Source: Amycolatopsis azurea DSM 43854 (lineage in GTDB: Bacteria > Actinomycetota > Actinomycetes > Mycobacteriales > Pseudonocardiaceae). Taken from it: 64,000 bases of DNA. The stretch spans positions 124,001 through 188,000 of the forward strand of contig NZ_MUXN01000005.1 of NCBI RefSeq assembly GCF_001995215.1. The letters run 5' to 3'. The translations under genes were made by a program, and so were the position numbers. Below, one piece after another: positions 18,833 to 27,149 of the stretch. The notes beneath the pieces are model-generated. The model saw only the letters and a program-made list of their open reading frames with translations, did no database searches and was not told the origin of the DNA. Each line of letters starts with the position of its first letter. Position 1 is the stretch's first letter.

Positions 18833-19765
18833 TCAGAACGGCCGGTCGCCGACGATGGCGACACGCTCGGCCACCCGCGCGTACGGGTGGTAGTCGTTGA
18901 CCGCGTAGTGCTGCGTGGCGCGGTTGTCCCAGAAGGCCACCGAACCGGGCCGCCAGGCGAAGCGCACCTGGAACTCCGGGACATGCGCCCGGCTGAACAG
19001 GTACCTCAGGAGCCTGTCGCTCTCGTCGCGGTCGATGCCGGCGATGTGGGTCGTGAAGGCCTGGTTCACGAAGAGGGTGCGCCGCCCGGTCTCCGGATGC
19101 GTGCGGACGACCGGGTGCTCGACCGGCGGGAAGGCGTCCTGGTGGCGCAGCAGCAGTTCCGGGTCGGAGAAGCGGGCGAAGCCGGGGATGAAGTCGTGCA
19201 CCGCGGTCAGTCCGTCGATGCGTGCACGGACGTCTTCCGGCAGGTTGTCGTAGGCGGCGGCCATGTCGGCCCACATCGTGTCGCCGCCGATCGGCGGGAC
19301 CTCGATCAGCCGCAGGACCGAGCCGAGCGCCGGCGCGGGCCGGAACGTGACGTCCACGTGCCAGATGTTCTCGAACCCGGGCATGGTCGCCGACCTGGTG
19401 AACCGGGTGGTGTCCTCGGTCTCTCCCCGGGGGATGAAGGGGTTCGTCTCCAGCTCGCCCCAGTTGGCGGCGAAGGCGCGCTGGTGCGCCGAAGTGATGT
19501 CCTGGTCGCGGAAGAACAGCACCTTCCACTCCAGCAACGCGCGGTTCAGCTCCGCGTGCAGGGCGGGCGTCAGGGGCCGGGCGAGGTCGACGCCGTCGAT
19601 CTCGGCTCCGATCACCCGTCCCAGCGGGCGCAGCGTGAAAAGCTCGTAAGGACGTTCTTCGACGCCCTCCGGCAGGCGCCGCAGCACGCGAGGTCCTTCG
19701 AGGATCCCACCGTCGGGGACGGTCGCGGGGCGGAGGCGGACACGGTCGGGCAGTTCGATGGACAT
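18833..19765 (-). CDS. TauD/TfdA-family Fe(II)/2-oxoglutarate dioxygenase
   Basis: 310 residues. The facial triad is visible: HVD in WHVDVTFRPAP (about residues 125-127) and the distal His near TQHYAVNDY, followed by the 2-oxoglutarate-binding Arg in HPYARVAERV. RRTLFVNQAFTTHIAG is the usual middle strand of taurine or alkylsulfonate dioxygenases, where it releases sulfite, but phenoxyacid and other substrates occur in the family. An N-terminal extension of about 40 residues precedes the fold. ATG 19765 behind GGGAGC. No transporter or sulfur gene is adjacent. Confidence 0.87.
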   Translation of the reverse strand: MSIELPDRVRLRPATVPDGGILEGPRVLRRLPEGVEERPYELFTLRPLGRVIGAEIDGVDLARPLTPALHAELNRALLEWKVLFFRDQDITSAHQRAFAANWGELETNPFIPRGETEDTTRFTRSATMPGFENIWHVDVTFRPAPALGSVLRLIEVPPIGGDTMWADMAAAYDNLPEDVRARIDGLTAVHDFIPGFARFSDPELLLRHQDAFPPVEHPVVRTHPETGRRTLFVNQAFTTHIAGIDRDESDRLLRYLFSRAHVPEFQVRFAWRPGSVAFWDNRATQHYAVNDYHPYARVAERVAIVGDRPF

Positions 19766-19969
19766 ACGTGCTCCCTGGGTTTCACCGTCGGATGGCTTGG
19801 CGAGGCGGGGAGCTACGCGGGCGGCGAGCCCAGACGTCCACGGCGCAGGAGCAGTGCGGCGACACCTTCGCTCGCCGAGCGGGTCGGCGAGGACTTCAGG
19901 ATGGCGGACACCTCTTCATGGTGGCGCCGGGACGAGAACGGGGGCAACCTCGTCCACGGGACGGGATAT

Positions 19970-20308
19970 TCACCGCCGCCGCTCGTAGGGATAGCTTCCC
20001 GACCAGGTGTTCCGCTCCTCGCGTGGCCGCAACGCCTCGGCGAGCACCCACTGCGAATGCGTCGTGCCGCCCTGGCCGACCGGGCCGAGCTGGAAGGTCA
20101 CCCAGCCGACCCAGTGCGCCGTCGTCGTCGCCCGCCACATCCCCAGCAGCCCGGGGACGGTGCCGGTCAGGTCCAGGCCGTCGGGGAGACGGGTCTTCGA
20201 GGCGCTGACGGGGTAGACCAGCTTGAGGTCGACCCAGACGGGTTGATGGGGCCGGACCATGTGCAGGTGACGCGGCCCCGGCGGCAGCGTGTCACCAGTG
20301 TCGAGCAT
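19970..20308 (-). CDS. Hypothetical protein under an SOS box
   Basis: 112 residues, not recognised. The protein is rich in Trp and His (HLHMVRPHQPVWVDLKLVYPV, then MWRATTTAHWVGWVTFQLGP) and reads like a small beta-barrel or ligand-binding protein with no membrane segment. Start ATG 20308 has no ribosome site; -10 CATAAT ends 7 bases before it, so the mRNA is probably leaderless. A perfect LexA site lies at the -35 position (20331-20346), which predicts DNA-damage induction. The gap towards the dioxygenase gene (19766-19969) shows no gene. Confidence 0.6.
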   Translation of the reverse strand: MLDTGDTLPPGPRHLHMVRPHQPVWVDLKLVYPVSASKTRLPDGLDLTGTVPGLLGMWRATTTAHWVGWVTFQLGPVGQGGTTHSQWVLAEALRPREERNTWSGSYPYERRR

Positions 20309-20315
20309 GCGTCGA

Positions 20316-20347
20316 TTATGCGTGATAACTCGAACATGAGTTCGAGA
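20316..20347 (-). promoter_or_regulatory. LexA (SOS) box and promoter
   Basis: TCGAACATGAGTTCGA at 20331-20346 matches the actinobacterial/Bacillus SOS consensus TCGAAC-N4-GTTCGA exactly, and the flanking C and G extend the palindrome. It covers the -35 zone of a minus-strand promoter with -10 CATAAT (20321-20316) for the small gene starting at 20308. Confidence 0.75.
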
Positions 20348-20452
20348 CCATGCTCACCCTCCCCCATCCGGGTGGGTGGTCAATTGTGACGAGAGACGAT
20401 AGCCGGCATCTCCCAGCGATAGTTGACATGACAACGGCGGGCTGACCCCGCG

Positions 20453-20486
20453 CCGGAGCGGATAGCTTCGCGACCACCCGCTCCGG
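20453..20486 (-). terminator. Possible terminator of arsI
   Basis: Inverted repeat CCGGAGCGG (20453-20461) and CCGCTCCGG (20478-20486) with a 16-base loop, just past the arsI stop. There is no U-tract, so this is a weak call. Confidence 0.35.
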
Positions 20487-20492
20487 TACGGG

Positions 20493-20927
20493 TCACGAGC
20501 AGCAGCCCGCCGACTGGGTGGCCTTGTCGGCCTGCGCGGCGCCGTCGGTGCCGAAGGTCTGGGAGTCGGCCTTGACGGTGTAGACCTCCCAGGGTTCCTG
20601 GCCGGGGCCGTGGACCCAGACCTTGTCCTGGACGGCGTAGCAGCAGGTGGTGTCGTCCTCGGTCAGGGTCTCGAGCCCTTCGCCGGTGAGACGCTTGCTG
20701 GCCTCGGAAACCTGGTCGGTGGACTCGACTTCGACGCCTAGGTGGTCCATGACCGTGGCCTGGCCAGGCTCGCCTTCCAGGAGCACGAGCTTGAGCGCGG
20801 GTTCGGCGATGGCGAAGTTGGCGTAGCCGGGGCGGAGTTTGGCCGGTTCGGCGCCGAAGAGCTTCGAGTAGAAGTCGATCGAGCCTTCGAGGTCTCCGAC
20901 CCGCAGTGCGAGCTGTACCCGTGACAT
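20493..20927 (-). CDS. arsI: ArsI/CadI-type C-As lyase
   Basis: 144-residue vicinal-oxygen-chelate (glyoxalase fold) protein. The N-terminal strand LALRVGDLEGSIDFYSKLFG, the adjacent Cys pair in DDTTCCYAVQDKVWV (about residues 93-94), HGPGQEPWEVY and a C-terminal CC are characteristic of ArsI, which cleaves the C-As bond of trivalent organoarsenicals using Fe(II) and O2; the close relative CadI is cadmium-induced. Divergent from arsR-acr3-arsC-arsN. ATG 20927 follows a strong AAGGAGG. Control is by the ArsR operator in its promoter. Confidence 0.87.
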   Translation of the reverse strand: MSRVQLALRVGDLEGSIDFYSKLFGAEPAKLRPGYANFAIAEPALKLVLLEGEPGQATVMDHLGVEVESTDQVSEASKRLTGEGLETLTEDDTTCCYAVQDKVWVHGPGQEPWEVYTVKADSQTFGTDGAAQADKATQSAGCCS

Positions 20928-20973
20928 CCCATCCTCCTTGGATAGACGTTCATCGAAACAGTGGATGCGACCT

Positions 20974-21002
20974 AGATTGGCTTCTACTTAGAAGTCTGTC
21001 AA
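20974..21002 (-). promoter_or_regulatory. arsI promoter with ArsR-type operator
   Basis: Minus-strand -35 TTGACA (21002-20997), 17-base spacer, -10 CAATCT (20979-20974). The inverted repeat CTTCTACTTAGAAG (20981-20994) fills the spacer, as expected for an ArsR repressor that is released by arsenite. Confidence 0.6.
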
Positions 21003-21011
21003 GATAGATGG

Positions 21012-21374
21012 ATGCCGAAACAGCTGCCGATCGTCGCGATGGACGCCTGCTGCTCACCGCTGGCCCGCGAACCGCTGACCGGGGCCCAGGCCGTCGAGCT
21101 GGCCACGCTGTTCAAGGCGATGGCCGACCCCGTCCGGCTGCGGCTGCTGTCGCTGATCGCCTCCCACGACGGCGGCGAGGCGTGCGTGTGCGACCTGACC
21201 GACGCGTTCGACCTGACCGGCCCGACCATCTCCCACCACCTCAAGGTGCTGCGTGAGTCGGGGCTGATCACCGGGCAGCGGCGCGGGACCTGGGTCTACT
21301 ACCGCGTCCACCCCGAGGTGCTGGCCCGCCTGTCGGCTGTGCTCGTCCCGGGCGACGCCACGGTCCCGGCATGA
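21012..21374 (+). CDS. arsR: ArsR family arsenic-responsive repressor
   Basis: 120 residues with the ArsR winged helix (ELATLFKAMADPVRLRLLSLIA, then TGPTISHHLKVLRESGLITGQRRGTWVYYR). Possible As(III) ligands are the CVCDL motif (about residues 58-60) at the start of the DNA-contact region and an extra CC pair near residue 13. First gene of the arsenic operon; its stop overlaps the start of acr3 by the ATGA arrangement. It should repress both its own operon and the divergent arsI. Confidence 0.92.
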   Translation: MPKQLPIVAMDACCSPLAREPLTGAQAVELATLFKAMADPVRLRLLSLIASHDGGEACVCDLTDAFDLTGPTISHHLKVLRESGLITGQRRGTWVYYRVHPEVLARLSAVLVPGDATVPA

Positions 21375-22444
21375 TCGACCGGCAGACCGGGGTGGCCGGG
21401 AAGCTGTCCACCCTGGACCGGTTCCTGCCCGTGTGGATCGCGGCCGCGATGGTCGCCGGACTCCTCGCGGGCCGCTGGATCCCCGGCCTGAACACCCTGC
21501 TGTCCGCGGTGGCCGTGGACGGGATCTCGCTGCCGATCGCGCTCGGGCTGCTGGTGATGATGTACCCGGTCCTGGCGAAGGTCCGCTACGACCGGCTCGG
21601 CACGGTCACCGGCGACCGGCGGCTGCTGTGGCCGTCGCTGGTGCTGAACTGGCTGATCGGCCCGGCGCTGATGTTCGCGCTGGCGTGGCTGCTGCTGCCC
21701 GACCTCCCAGAGTACCGGACCGGGCTGATCATCGTCGGCCTCGCCCGCTGCATCGCCATGGTCATCATCTGGAACGACCTCGCCTGCGGCGACCGCGAAG
21801 CCGCCGCCGTGCTGGTCGCGCTGAACTCGGTGTTCCAGGTGATCGCGTTCGGCCTGCTCGGCTGGTTCTACCTGGCCGTCCTGCCCGGCTGGCTCGGCCT
21901 CCCGCAAGCCGACCTCGCGGTGTCCGGCTGGCAGATCGCGAAAAGCGTGCTGATCTTCCTCGGCATCCCGCTCCTCGCGGGCTACCTGACCCGCCGGTTC
22001 GGCGAACGCGCGAAAGGCCGCACCTGGTACGAAACCCGGTTCCTGCCGAAAATCGGCCCGGCCGCGCTCTACGGGCTGCTGTTCACCATCGTGGTTCTCT
22101 TCGCCCTGCAAGGAGAACAGATCACCGCCCGCCCGCTGGACGTCGTCCGGATCGCGGTACCGCTGCTGATCTACTTCGGACTGATGTGGGCCGGCTCCTA
22201 CGCCTTCGGCCGCGCCGTCGGCCTCTCCTACGAACGCACCACGACCCTGGCGTTCACCGCCGCGGGCAACAACTTCGAACTCGCCATCGCCGTCGCCATC
22301 GCCACGTTCGGCGCGACCAGCGGGCAAGCGCTCGCCGGTGTCGTCGGGCCGCTGATCGAAGTCCCCGTCCTCGTCGCGCTCGTCTACGTCTCCCTGGCGC
22401 TGCGCCCCCGCTTCTCCCCCGCCCGTGTGGAGGCCACCTCGTGA
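21371..22444 (+). CDS. acr3: ACR3-family arsenite efflux permease
   Basis: 357 residues and about ten membrane helices. The ACR3 signature is clear: LARCIAMVIIWNDLACGDREAAAVLVALNSVFQ, including the Cys required for arsenite transport, and TLAFTAAGNNFELAIAVAIATFG in the later helices. It exports arsenite across the cytoplasmic membrane with the proton gradient. It overlaps arsR by 4 bases and arsC by 4 bases (GTGA), so the operon is translationally coupled. Confidence 0.93.
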   Translation: MIDRQTGVAGKLSTLDRFLPVWIAAAMVAGLLAGRWIPGLNTLLSAVAVDGISLPIALGLLVMMYPVLAKVRYDRLGTVTGDRRLLWPSLVLNWLIGPALMFALAWLLLPDLPEYRTGLIIVGLARCIAMVIIWNDLACGDREAAAVLVALNSVFQVIAFGLLGWFYLAVLPGWLGLPQADLAVSGWQIAKSVLIFLGIPLLAGYLTRRFGERAKGRTWYETRFLPKIGPAALYGLLFTIVVLFALQGEQITARPLDVVRIAVPLLIYFGLMWAGSYAFGRAVGLSYERTTTLAFTAAGNNFELAIAVAIATFGATSGQALAGVVGPLIEVPVLVALVYVSLALRPRFSPARVEATS

Positions 22445-22839
22445 ACACCCCCGAAGTCCTGTTCGTCTGCGTCCACAACGCCGGACGCTCCCAGATGGCC
22501 GCCGCGCTGCTGCACCATCACGCCGCCGGGCGCGTCGCCGTCCGATCCGCAGGATCCGCCCCCGCGAACGAGGTCAACCCCGCCGTCGTCGCGGTCATGT
22601 CCGAACTCGGCATCGACGTCTCCCGCGAATTCCCGAAAAGCCTCACCACCGACGCGGTCGAGGCCGCCGACGTCGTCATCACCATGGGCTGCGGCGACGC
22701 CTGCCCGATCTTCCCCGGCAAGCGCTACCTCGACTGGAAAGTCGACGACCCCGCAGGCCGACCCGCTGAGCAGATCCGCCCCATCCGCGACGAGATCGAC
22801 CGCCGCGTCCGCGCCCTGCTCGCCGAACTGATCGCCTGA
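22441..22839 (+). CDS. arsC: Arsenate reductase, low-molecular-weight phosphatase type
   Basis: 132 residues starting at GTG 22441. The P-loop CVHNAGRSQ holds the first catalytic Cys (about residue 10); GCGDACP carries two further Cys; DWKVDDPAG has the general-acid Asp region. This is the thioredoxin- or mycothiol-coupled ArsC type that reduces arsenate to arsenite for export by Acr3; mycothiol coupling is likely in an actinobacterium. The stop and the next start overlap (TGATG). Confidence 0.92.
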   Translation: MNTPEVLFVCVHNAGRSQMAAALLHHHAAGRVAVRSAGSAPANEVNPAVVAVMSELGIDVSREFPKSLTTDAVEAADVVITMGCGDACPIFPGKRYLDWKVDDPAGRPAEQIRPIRDEIDRRVRALLAELIA

Positions 22840-23366
22840 TGACGCCGAACGCAGACGTCGTCCGTCCCTCGGTTCGTCTTGCGCCGATGACCACGGACCA
22901 CGCCGACCAAGTTCTGGCGATCCACCAGGCCGGACTCGACACCGGGGACGCCGCCTTCGAGACCACCGCACCCGACTGGCCGACCTGGGACACCATCCAC
23001 CTCCCAGCGCACCGCCTGGTCGCACTCGACCCGGCAGGGACCGTGCTCGGCTGGACCGGTGTCAGTGCCGTGTCCGACCGCTGCGTCGACGCCGGAGTGG
23101 TCGAGCACGGCGTCTACGTCCACCCCGACACCCACGGCCACGGTATCGGCCGAGCATTGCTGACCGCGCTCGTCACCTCGACCGAAAACGCCGGGATCTG
23201 GACCATCCAAAGCGGGCTCTTCCCCGAAAACACCGCAAGCCGAGCCTTGCACCGCCGCGCCGGATTCCGGGAAATCGGGATCCGCGAGCGCGTCGGCCGC
23301 CACCACAACCGCTGGCGCGACGTCGTGATGATCGAACGCCGCAGCACGATCACCGGGACAGGCTAA
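22839..23366 (+). CDS. arsN: ArsN-like GNAT N-acetyltransferase
   Basis: 175 residues of the GNAT fold, close to phosphinothricin acetyltransferase. The acetyl-CoA loop is VHPDTHGHGIGRALLTAL; WTIQSGLFPENTASRALHRRAGFREIGIRERVGRHHNRWRD is the family-typical end. In ars operons this group is ArsN, which acetylates arsinothricin (an organoarsenical antibiotic) and often phosphinothricin. It is the last gene of arsR-acr3-arsC-arsN. Substrate inferred from operon and family. Confidence 0.82.
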   Translation: MTPNADVVRPSVRLAPMTTDHADQVLAIHQAGLDTGDAAFETTAPDWPTWDTIHLPAHRLVALDPAGTVLGWTGVSAVSDRCVDAGVVEHGVYVHPDTHGHGIGRALLTALVTSTENAGIWTIQSGLFPENTASRALHRRAGFREIGIRERVGRHHNRWRDVVMIERRSTITGTG

Positions 23367-23431
23367 GCGCACCACGCTGAAGCAATCCGGCACAACGCAA
23401 CGCCAAGTTCCGCGCCAACCAGCGGCTGTCG

Positions 23432-24424
23432 TCATATCAAGGCTCCGGCGAGGGCCGAAGCCAGGCGGGCGACGGCGTGATCGTCGTCTTCGGCCAGGTT
23501 CCGCAGGGCGCCCCGCGCGAGGGCGGGCGGCATCTCGGCGAGGGCCTGGGTGAGACGGATCCGCGCCGCGGGTTCCGCGGTGGCGAGCTCGCCGGTCAGC
23601 TCGTTCATGATCCGGTCCGCGCATCCGGCGTCCCGGGCCAGGGCGCCGAGGACTTCGGCGGCCTCGACGTCGGTGGTGCCCTCGACCACCATGCGGACGA
23701 GGGCGGGCACGGCCACGGTCCGGCCGCGCGAACCGACGGCCAGCGCGGCGCGGGCGCGGACCGCCGGGTCCGGGTCGCCGAGTGCCTCCGTCAGTGCCGC
23801 GGTCGCCTCGTCACCGGGTATCCCGGCGAGCGCGTGGACGGCGCGCCGCCGGACGTCGACGTCCTCCGACCGCGCGCCGGACGCGAGGCTCGCCACTCCC
23901 TCGCCGCCCGCTCGCGCGAGGGCCCACCGCAGGGCTCCGGCGACGTTCGGATCGGTTTCGGCGAGGACCGCCCCGGCCAGCAGTTCGGTGGGCATCGGCA
24001 CGTCCTCGGCCGGGGCGAGGACGGCCTGCTGCCGTCGCGCGGCGTGGGGCGAGTTGAGGCCGCGCAGGAGCTCGACGATGCGCAGGACCCCTTCCCAGCC
24101 GAAGGGCGCCGAGGCGTCGACAGCGCGAAGCCTGTCGAGCAGTTCCTGTTCCCGTTTCAGGCGTTCCTCGGTCCGCCGGATGAGGTCGCCGACCAGATCG
24201 GACGGTTCGAAGGCGGGATCCGCCATGGCGCGTCCGATCTGGCGCAGCGACAACCCGAGGGAGCGCAGGCTCTCCACGTGGAAGATCCGGCGGATGTCCT
24301 CGTCGGAGTACTCGCGGTAGCCGCCGACGGTGCGGCCCGTCGGCCGCACCAGCCCGAGGGCGTCGTAGTGCCGGAGCATCCGGCTGCTCACCCCCGAGCG
24401 GCGCGCCACCTCACCGATCAGCAT
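23432..24424 (-). CDS. MerR regulator with C-terminal HEAT repeats
   Basis: 330 residues. Residues 1-72 are a MerR winged helix (LIGEVARRSGVSSRMLRHYDALGLVRPTGRTVGGYREYSDEDIRRI) and about 80-105 a dimerisation coil. The rest is a string of Ala/Leu-rich HEAT-like repeats (DPNVAGALRWALARAG, DVDVRRRAVHALAGI, DPAVRARAALAVGSRG and further units) in place of a small ligand domain. The HEAT part probably receives a protein or macromolecular signal. It overlaps the preceding HEAT gene by 14 bases, and the operon promoter has a MerR-type operator. Unusual architecture. Confidence 0.85.
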   Translation of the reverse strand: MLIGEVARRSGVSSRMLRHYDALGLVRPTGRTVGGYREYSDEDIRRIFHVESLRSLGLSLRQIGRAMADPAFEPSDLVGDLIRRTEERLKREQELLDRLRAVDASAPFGWEGVLRIVELLRGLNSPHAARRQQAVLAPAEDVPMPTELLAGAVLAETDPNVAGALRWALARAGGEGVASLASGARSEDVDVRRRAVHALAGIPGDEATAALTEALGDPDPAVRARAALAVGSRGRTVAVPALVRMVVEGTTDVEAAEVLGALARDAGCADRIMNELTGELATAEPAARIRLTQALAEMPPALARGALRNLAEDDDHAVARLASALAGALI

Positions 24425-25097
24425 CGTGTTCCCTCGTTCGTTCCGGGCCGAGCGCGGCGACCCGTTTCGCCTCGTCGACGGCCGGGTCGAAGTCGGCGTC
24501 CGGGTCGCGCAGGAGCCGCTCCGTGGCGCGGGCGTGCACGCGCACCTTCGGGTCGGTGCTCGCCATGCCCTCGCGCAGGGCGGGCTCGATCTCGTCGCCG
24601 AGCGCGACGAGCGCCCTGCTGAGACTCAGCCGCACCTTCCGGTCACCGCGCCCGAGTTGCGCGGCCAGGTCTCCGGCCAGCTCTTTCCGCTCCCCGTCGG
24701 GGACGAGGACGACGGCGGCACGCCACGCGCTCCGGGCGACCTCGTCGTCGGCGTCGTGCAGCAGCGACCGGGTGATCGCGGGCCACGTGGTGGCGTCCCC
24801 GATCTTGGACAGCGTGTGCAGCGCCTGGCTCCGGGCCTGGGCGATCTCCGAACCGAGCTCCACGAGAAGCGCCGGCACCGTGCTCTCCGACGGCAGGCGG
24901 GTCAACGCCCAGGTCAGCATGTCCCGGACGAAGAAGTCCGGCTCGATCGCGCACCGTGCCACGAGCGTGCCCGCGAATCCGGCGTCCGGGTGCGTCCCGG
25001 CCGCCAGCGCCGCCTGGAGCCGCGTCGACGAGCTTTCGGAGCTCAACGCGTCCAGCAGGCGCGTGTCCGTCCTTGGTGTCGTGTTGATGGGGATCAC
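24411..25097 (-). CDS. HEAT-repeat protein
   Basis: About 228 residues made of HEAT/PBS-type helical repeats (STRLQAALAAGTH, DFFVRDMLTWALTRLP, EIAQARSQALHTLSKIGD, DDEVARSAWRAAVVLVP, DRKVRLSLSRALVALGD, DPKVRVHARATERLL). First gene of an operon with the MerR-HEAT regulator; it may bind the HEAT part of that protein. Start is odd: AGGAGGTGATC, an almost perfect anti-SD complement, runs through the GTG at 25097 itself, and no ATG, GTG or TTG follows within the normal distance. GTG 25097 is used for lack of a better one. Confidence 0.75.
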   Translation of the reverse strand: MIPINTTPRTDTRLLDALSSESSSTRLQAALAAGTHPDAGFAGTLVARCAIEPDFFVRDMLTWALTRLPSESTVPALLVELGSEIAQARSQALHTLSKIGDATTWPAITRSLLHDADDEVARSAWRAAVVLVPDGERKELAGDLAAQLGRGDRKVRLSLSRALVALGDEIEPALREGMASTDPKVRVHARATERLLRDPDADFDPAVDEAKRVAALGPERTREHDADR

Positions 25098-25108
25098 CTC
25101 CTGCCATC

Positions 25109-25139
25109 AGTGAAGACCTTGTCACGATGTCAAGGTCAA
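25109..25139 (-). promoter_or_regulatory. MerR-type promoter and operator
   Basis: Minus-strand -35 TTGACC (25139-25134) and -10 TTCACT (25114-25109) are separated by 19 bases, the long spacer typical of MerR-activated promoters. The inverted repeat ACCTTG-N9-CAAGGT (25116-25136) lies between them. It touches the stop codon of the FUSC gene. Confidence 0.65.
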
Positions 25140-27100
25140 GCCCTGCGGTGATACGGCAGGAATCGCCGGACCAGCCGCAGCGGCGCGCGCTCGACGAGGT
25201 CGGGGCCGCGGACAGCGTCGAAGGCGGCGCCGATCTGGTCGACGACACCGGACAGTTGCTCGCTGTCGGGCATCGGCATCTCCGCCGGGTCGCGTTCCTC
25301 GCGGACGGCGGCCGCGAGTTCGCCGAGCGCGGCCGTGAGCAGGGCGATGTCGTCTTCGTCCGGTGCGGGGGCGCCGCGGCCGAGGGTGACGCCGACCTCG
25401 GTGACGGCGTCGGCGACGCGTTCGAGTCCGGCGATCACCGGCCACCAGGCGACGGCCTGCCGTCCGGCGGCGGAGGGTTCGACGACGACCTGCTGGAACG
25501 CGGTGCGCAGGTCGGCCAGTGCGCGGTAGGCGCGGCGACGGGCGCGTGAGCGTTCCAGCCGGGCTTCGCCGGACGGCGCGAGAACGAGGCCCTTGTCGAC
25601 GTATTTCACCAGGCTGTCGAGGCTGTCGGCGAGCCGTCCGCCGACCTGCGGCCGTCGGCTGCCCGGCCAGAGCAGGTAGCCGAAGAGCAGGACGATCGCG
25701 CAGCCGAGCACGGTGTCGACGAGCCGGGCGAGCACGACGTTCCAGCTTCCGGTGCTGGCGAGGTCCATCTGCAGGATGATCAACGGCGTCACGAAGGCGC
25801 TGAGGATGCCGTAGTTGCGGACCTTGCCGACCGCGACGCCGCCCGCGAACACGGCGATCAGCAGGACCAGCAGCCAGCCTTCGCCGCCCGCGGCGAGCAC
25901 GGCCGCGCCGATGCCCACGCCGATCACCGTGCCGATGCCGCGCAGGACGGCGCGGCCGAAGACCGAGCCGAAGTCCGGTTTGAGGACGATGCCGACGGTG
26001 AGGGTGATCCAGTAGGAGCGTTCGAACGGGACGAGCAGCGCGACGATTTCGGCGATCGCGACGCACAGCGTGAGGCGGAGCGCGGCGAACCAGGTGAGCG
26101 GGCCGGAGACGAGCGAGCCCACCCAGCCGCGGAGGCGTTTGTGCCATGGCTGGACCTCGCGCCGTTTCCGGTTGTCGCCCTTGGCTATGCGGGCGAGTCC
26201 GGCGTAGAGCGCGGCGAGGACCGGATCCGCGTCTTCGGGCGCTTCGGGAGGGTCCGGTGGTTCCTGGTTCGCGAGGACGGCGGCCGAGGTCGCGATGAAG
26301 TGGCCGATCACGTCGTCCGGGGCGCGGCGGCCGGCGTTGACCATCGCGACGGACGCCTCGACGGCGGGGGTGCTGGCCGACAGGAGGTTGAGCAGCTGGC
26401 GGTAGGTGGCGTCGCGGCCCGAAAGCCAGGAGCGCGCGGTGAGCAGCCGGTCGTACGCGGTGTTCATCGCGGTCGTGAGCTGGTGCCGCGCGACGCGGGA
26501 GGTGGCTTCGTCGGTCGCGGACAGCATCGCGGCGAGTTCGACGTAGACGTGGGCGACGGCGCCGCGTTCGGGGCTGGTGGCGCGGAAGGTCCAGGTGGCG
26601 AGCGCGATGAGCAGGCTCCAGGCGGCACCCACGCAGAAGTAGCCGAGGAGGATTTCGACGCGCAGGCCGGTGACGTGCTGGCCGGTGCCGAGCACACAGA
26701 AGACGAACATCTGGAGCCCGGCGACGGAGGCGTTGCTGCCCGCCGCGCTGATCAGCGCGGAGATCGCCGCGACCGCGACGACGACCGGGATGGAGGCGGC
26801 GGGGATGCCGCCGGTGATCAGCCCGGCGAAGTAGCCGACGGCGGCGGCCGCGGTGGCGCCGCCGAGCCGACGGGCGCGGTAGCGGTACGGGCCGGCGGAC
26901 TCGGAGAGGACGGTGGGCAGGGCGCCGGTGGAGATGAGCGCGCCGACGCCGATGTCGCCGAGCGCGTAACCGACGGCCAGCGGCACGGCGAGCGCGAGGA
27001 CGGCGCGGGCGACCATGTTCCACGGGATGGGAACCGGTGTGCTGCGCAGCAGCTGCACCAGCCAATGTGGTGCGGCGATCTCGCGGCGCGTCGTGCTCAC
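25136..27100 (-). CDS. FUSC-family membrane transporter
   Basis: 654 residues with two halves, each a cluster of membrane helices followed by a cytoplasmic domain (first cluster about residues 25-180: VARAVLALAVPLAVGYALG, GGATAAAAVGYFAGLITGG, VVVAVAAISALISAAG; second about 355-480, with PFERSYWITLTVGIVLKPDFGSVFGRAVLRGIGTVIGVGIGAA). This is the layout of FUSC/YccS/AaeB-type aromatic acid exporters. GTG start at 27100 with AGAGGC directly upstream. Substrate unknown. Divergent from an SRPBCC gene. Confidence 0.85.
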   Translation of the reverse strand: MSTTRREIAAPHWLVQLLRSTPVPIPWNMVARAVLALAVPLAVGYALGDIGVGALISTGALPTVLSESAGPYRYRARRLGGATAAAAVGYFAGLITGGIPAASIPVVVAVAAISALISAAGSNASVAGLQMFVFCVLGTGQHVTGLRVEILLGYFCVGAAWSLLIALATWTFRATSPERGAVAHVYVELAAMLSATDEATSRVARHQLTTAMNTAYDRLLTARSWLSGRDATYRQLLNLLSASTPAVEASVAMVNAGRRAPDDVIGHFIATSAAVLANQEPPDPPEAPEDADPVLAALYAGLARIAKGDNRKRREVQPWHKRLRGWVGSLVSGPLTWFAALRLTLCVAIAEIVALLVPFERSYWITLTVGIVLKPDFGSVFGRAVLRGIGTVIGVGIGAAVLAAGGEGWLLVLLIAVFAGGVAVGKVRNYGILSAFVTPLIILQMDLASTGSWNVVLARLVDTVLGCAIVLLFGYLLWPGSRRPQVGGRLADSLDSLVKYVDKGLVLAPSGEARLERSRARRRAYRALADLRTAFQQVVVEPSAAGRQAVAWWPVIAGLERVADAVTEVGVTLGRGAPAPDEDDIALLTAALGELAAAVREERDPAEMPMPDSEQLSGVVDQIGAAFDAVRGPDLVERAPLRLVRRFLPYHRRA

Positions 27101-27149
27101 GCCTCTATCTTGACTTATCCGTCGCGGCGGGAGCGGTTATCGTCGCCAC

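Noticed and set aside
21433..22839. Single plus-strand frame fusing the acr3 region with arsC
   Set aside because: Only the last part (from GTG 22441) codes for ArsC; the rest is acr3 read in the wrong frame.
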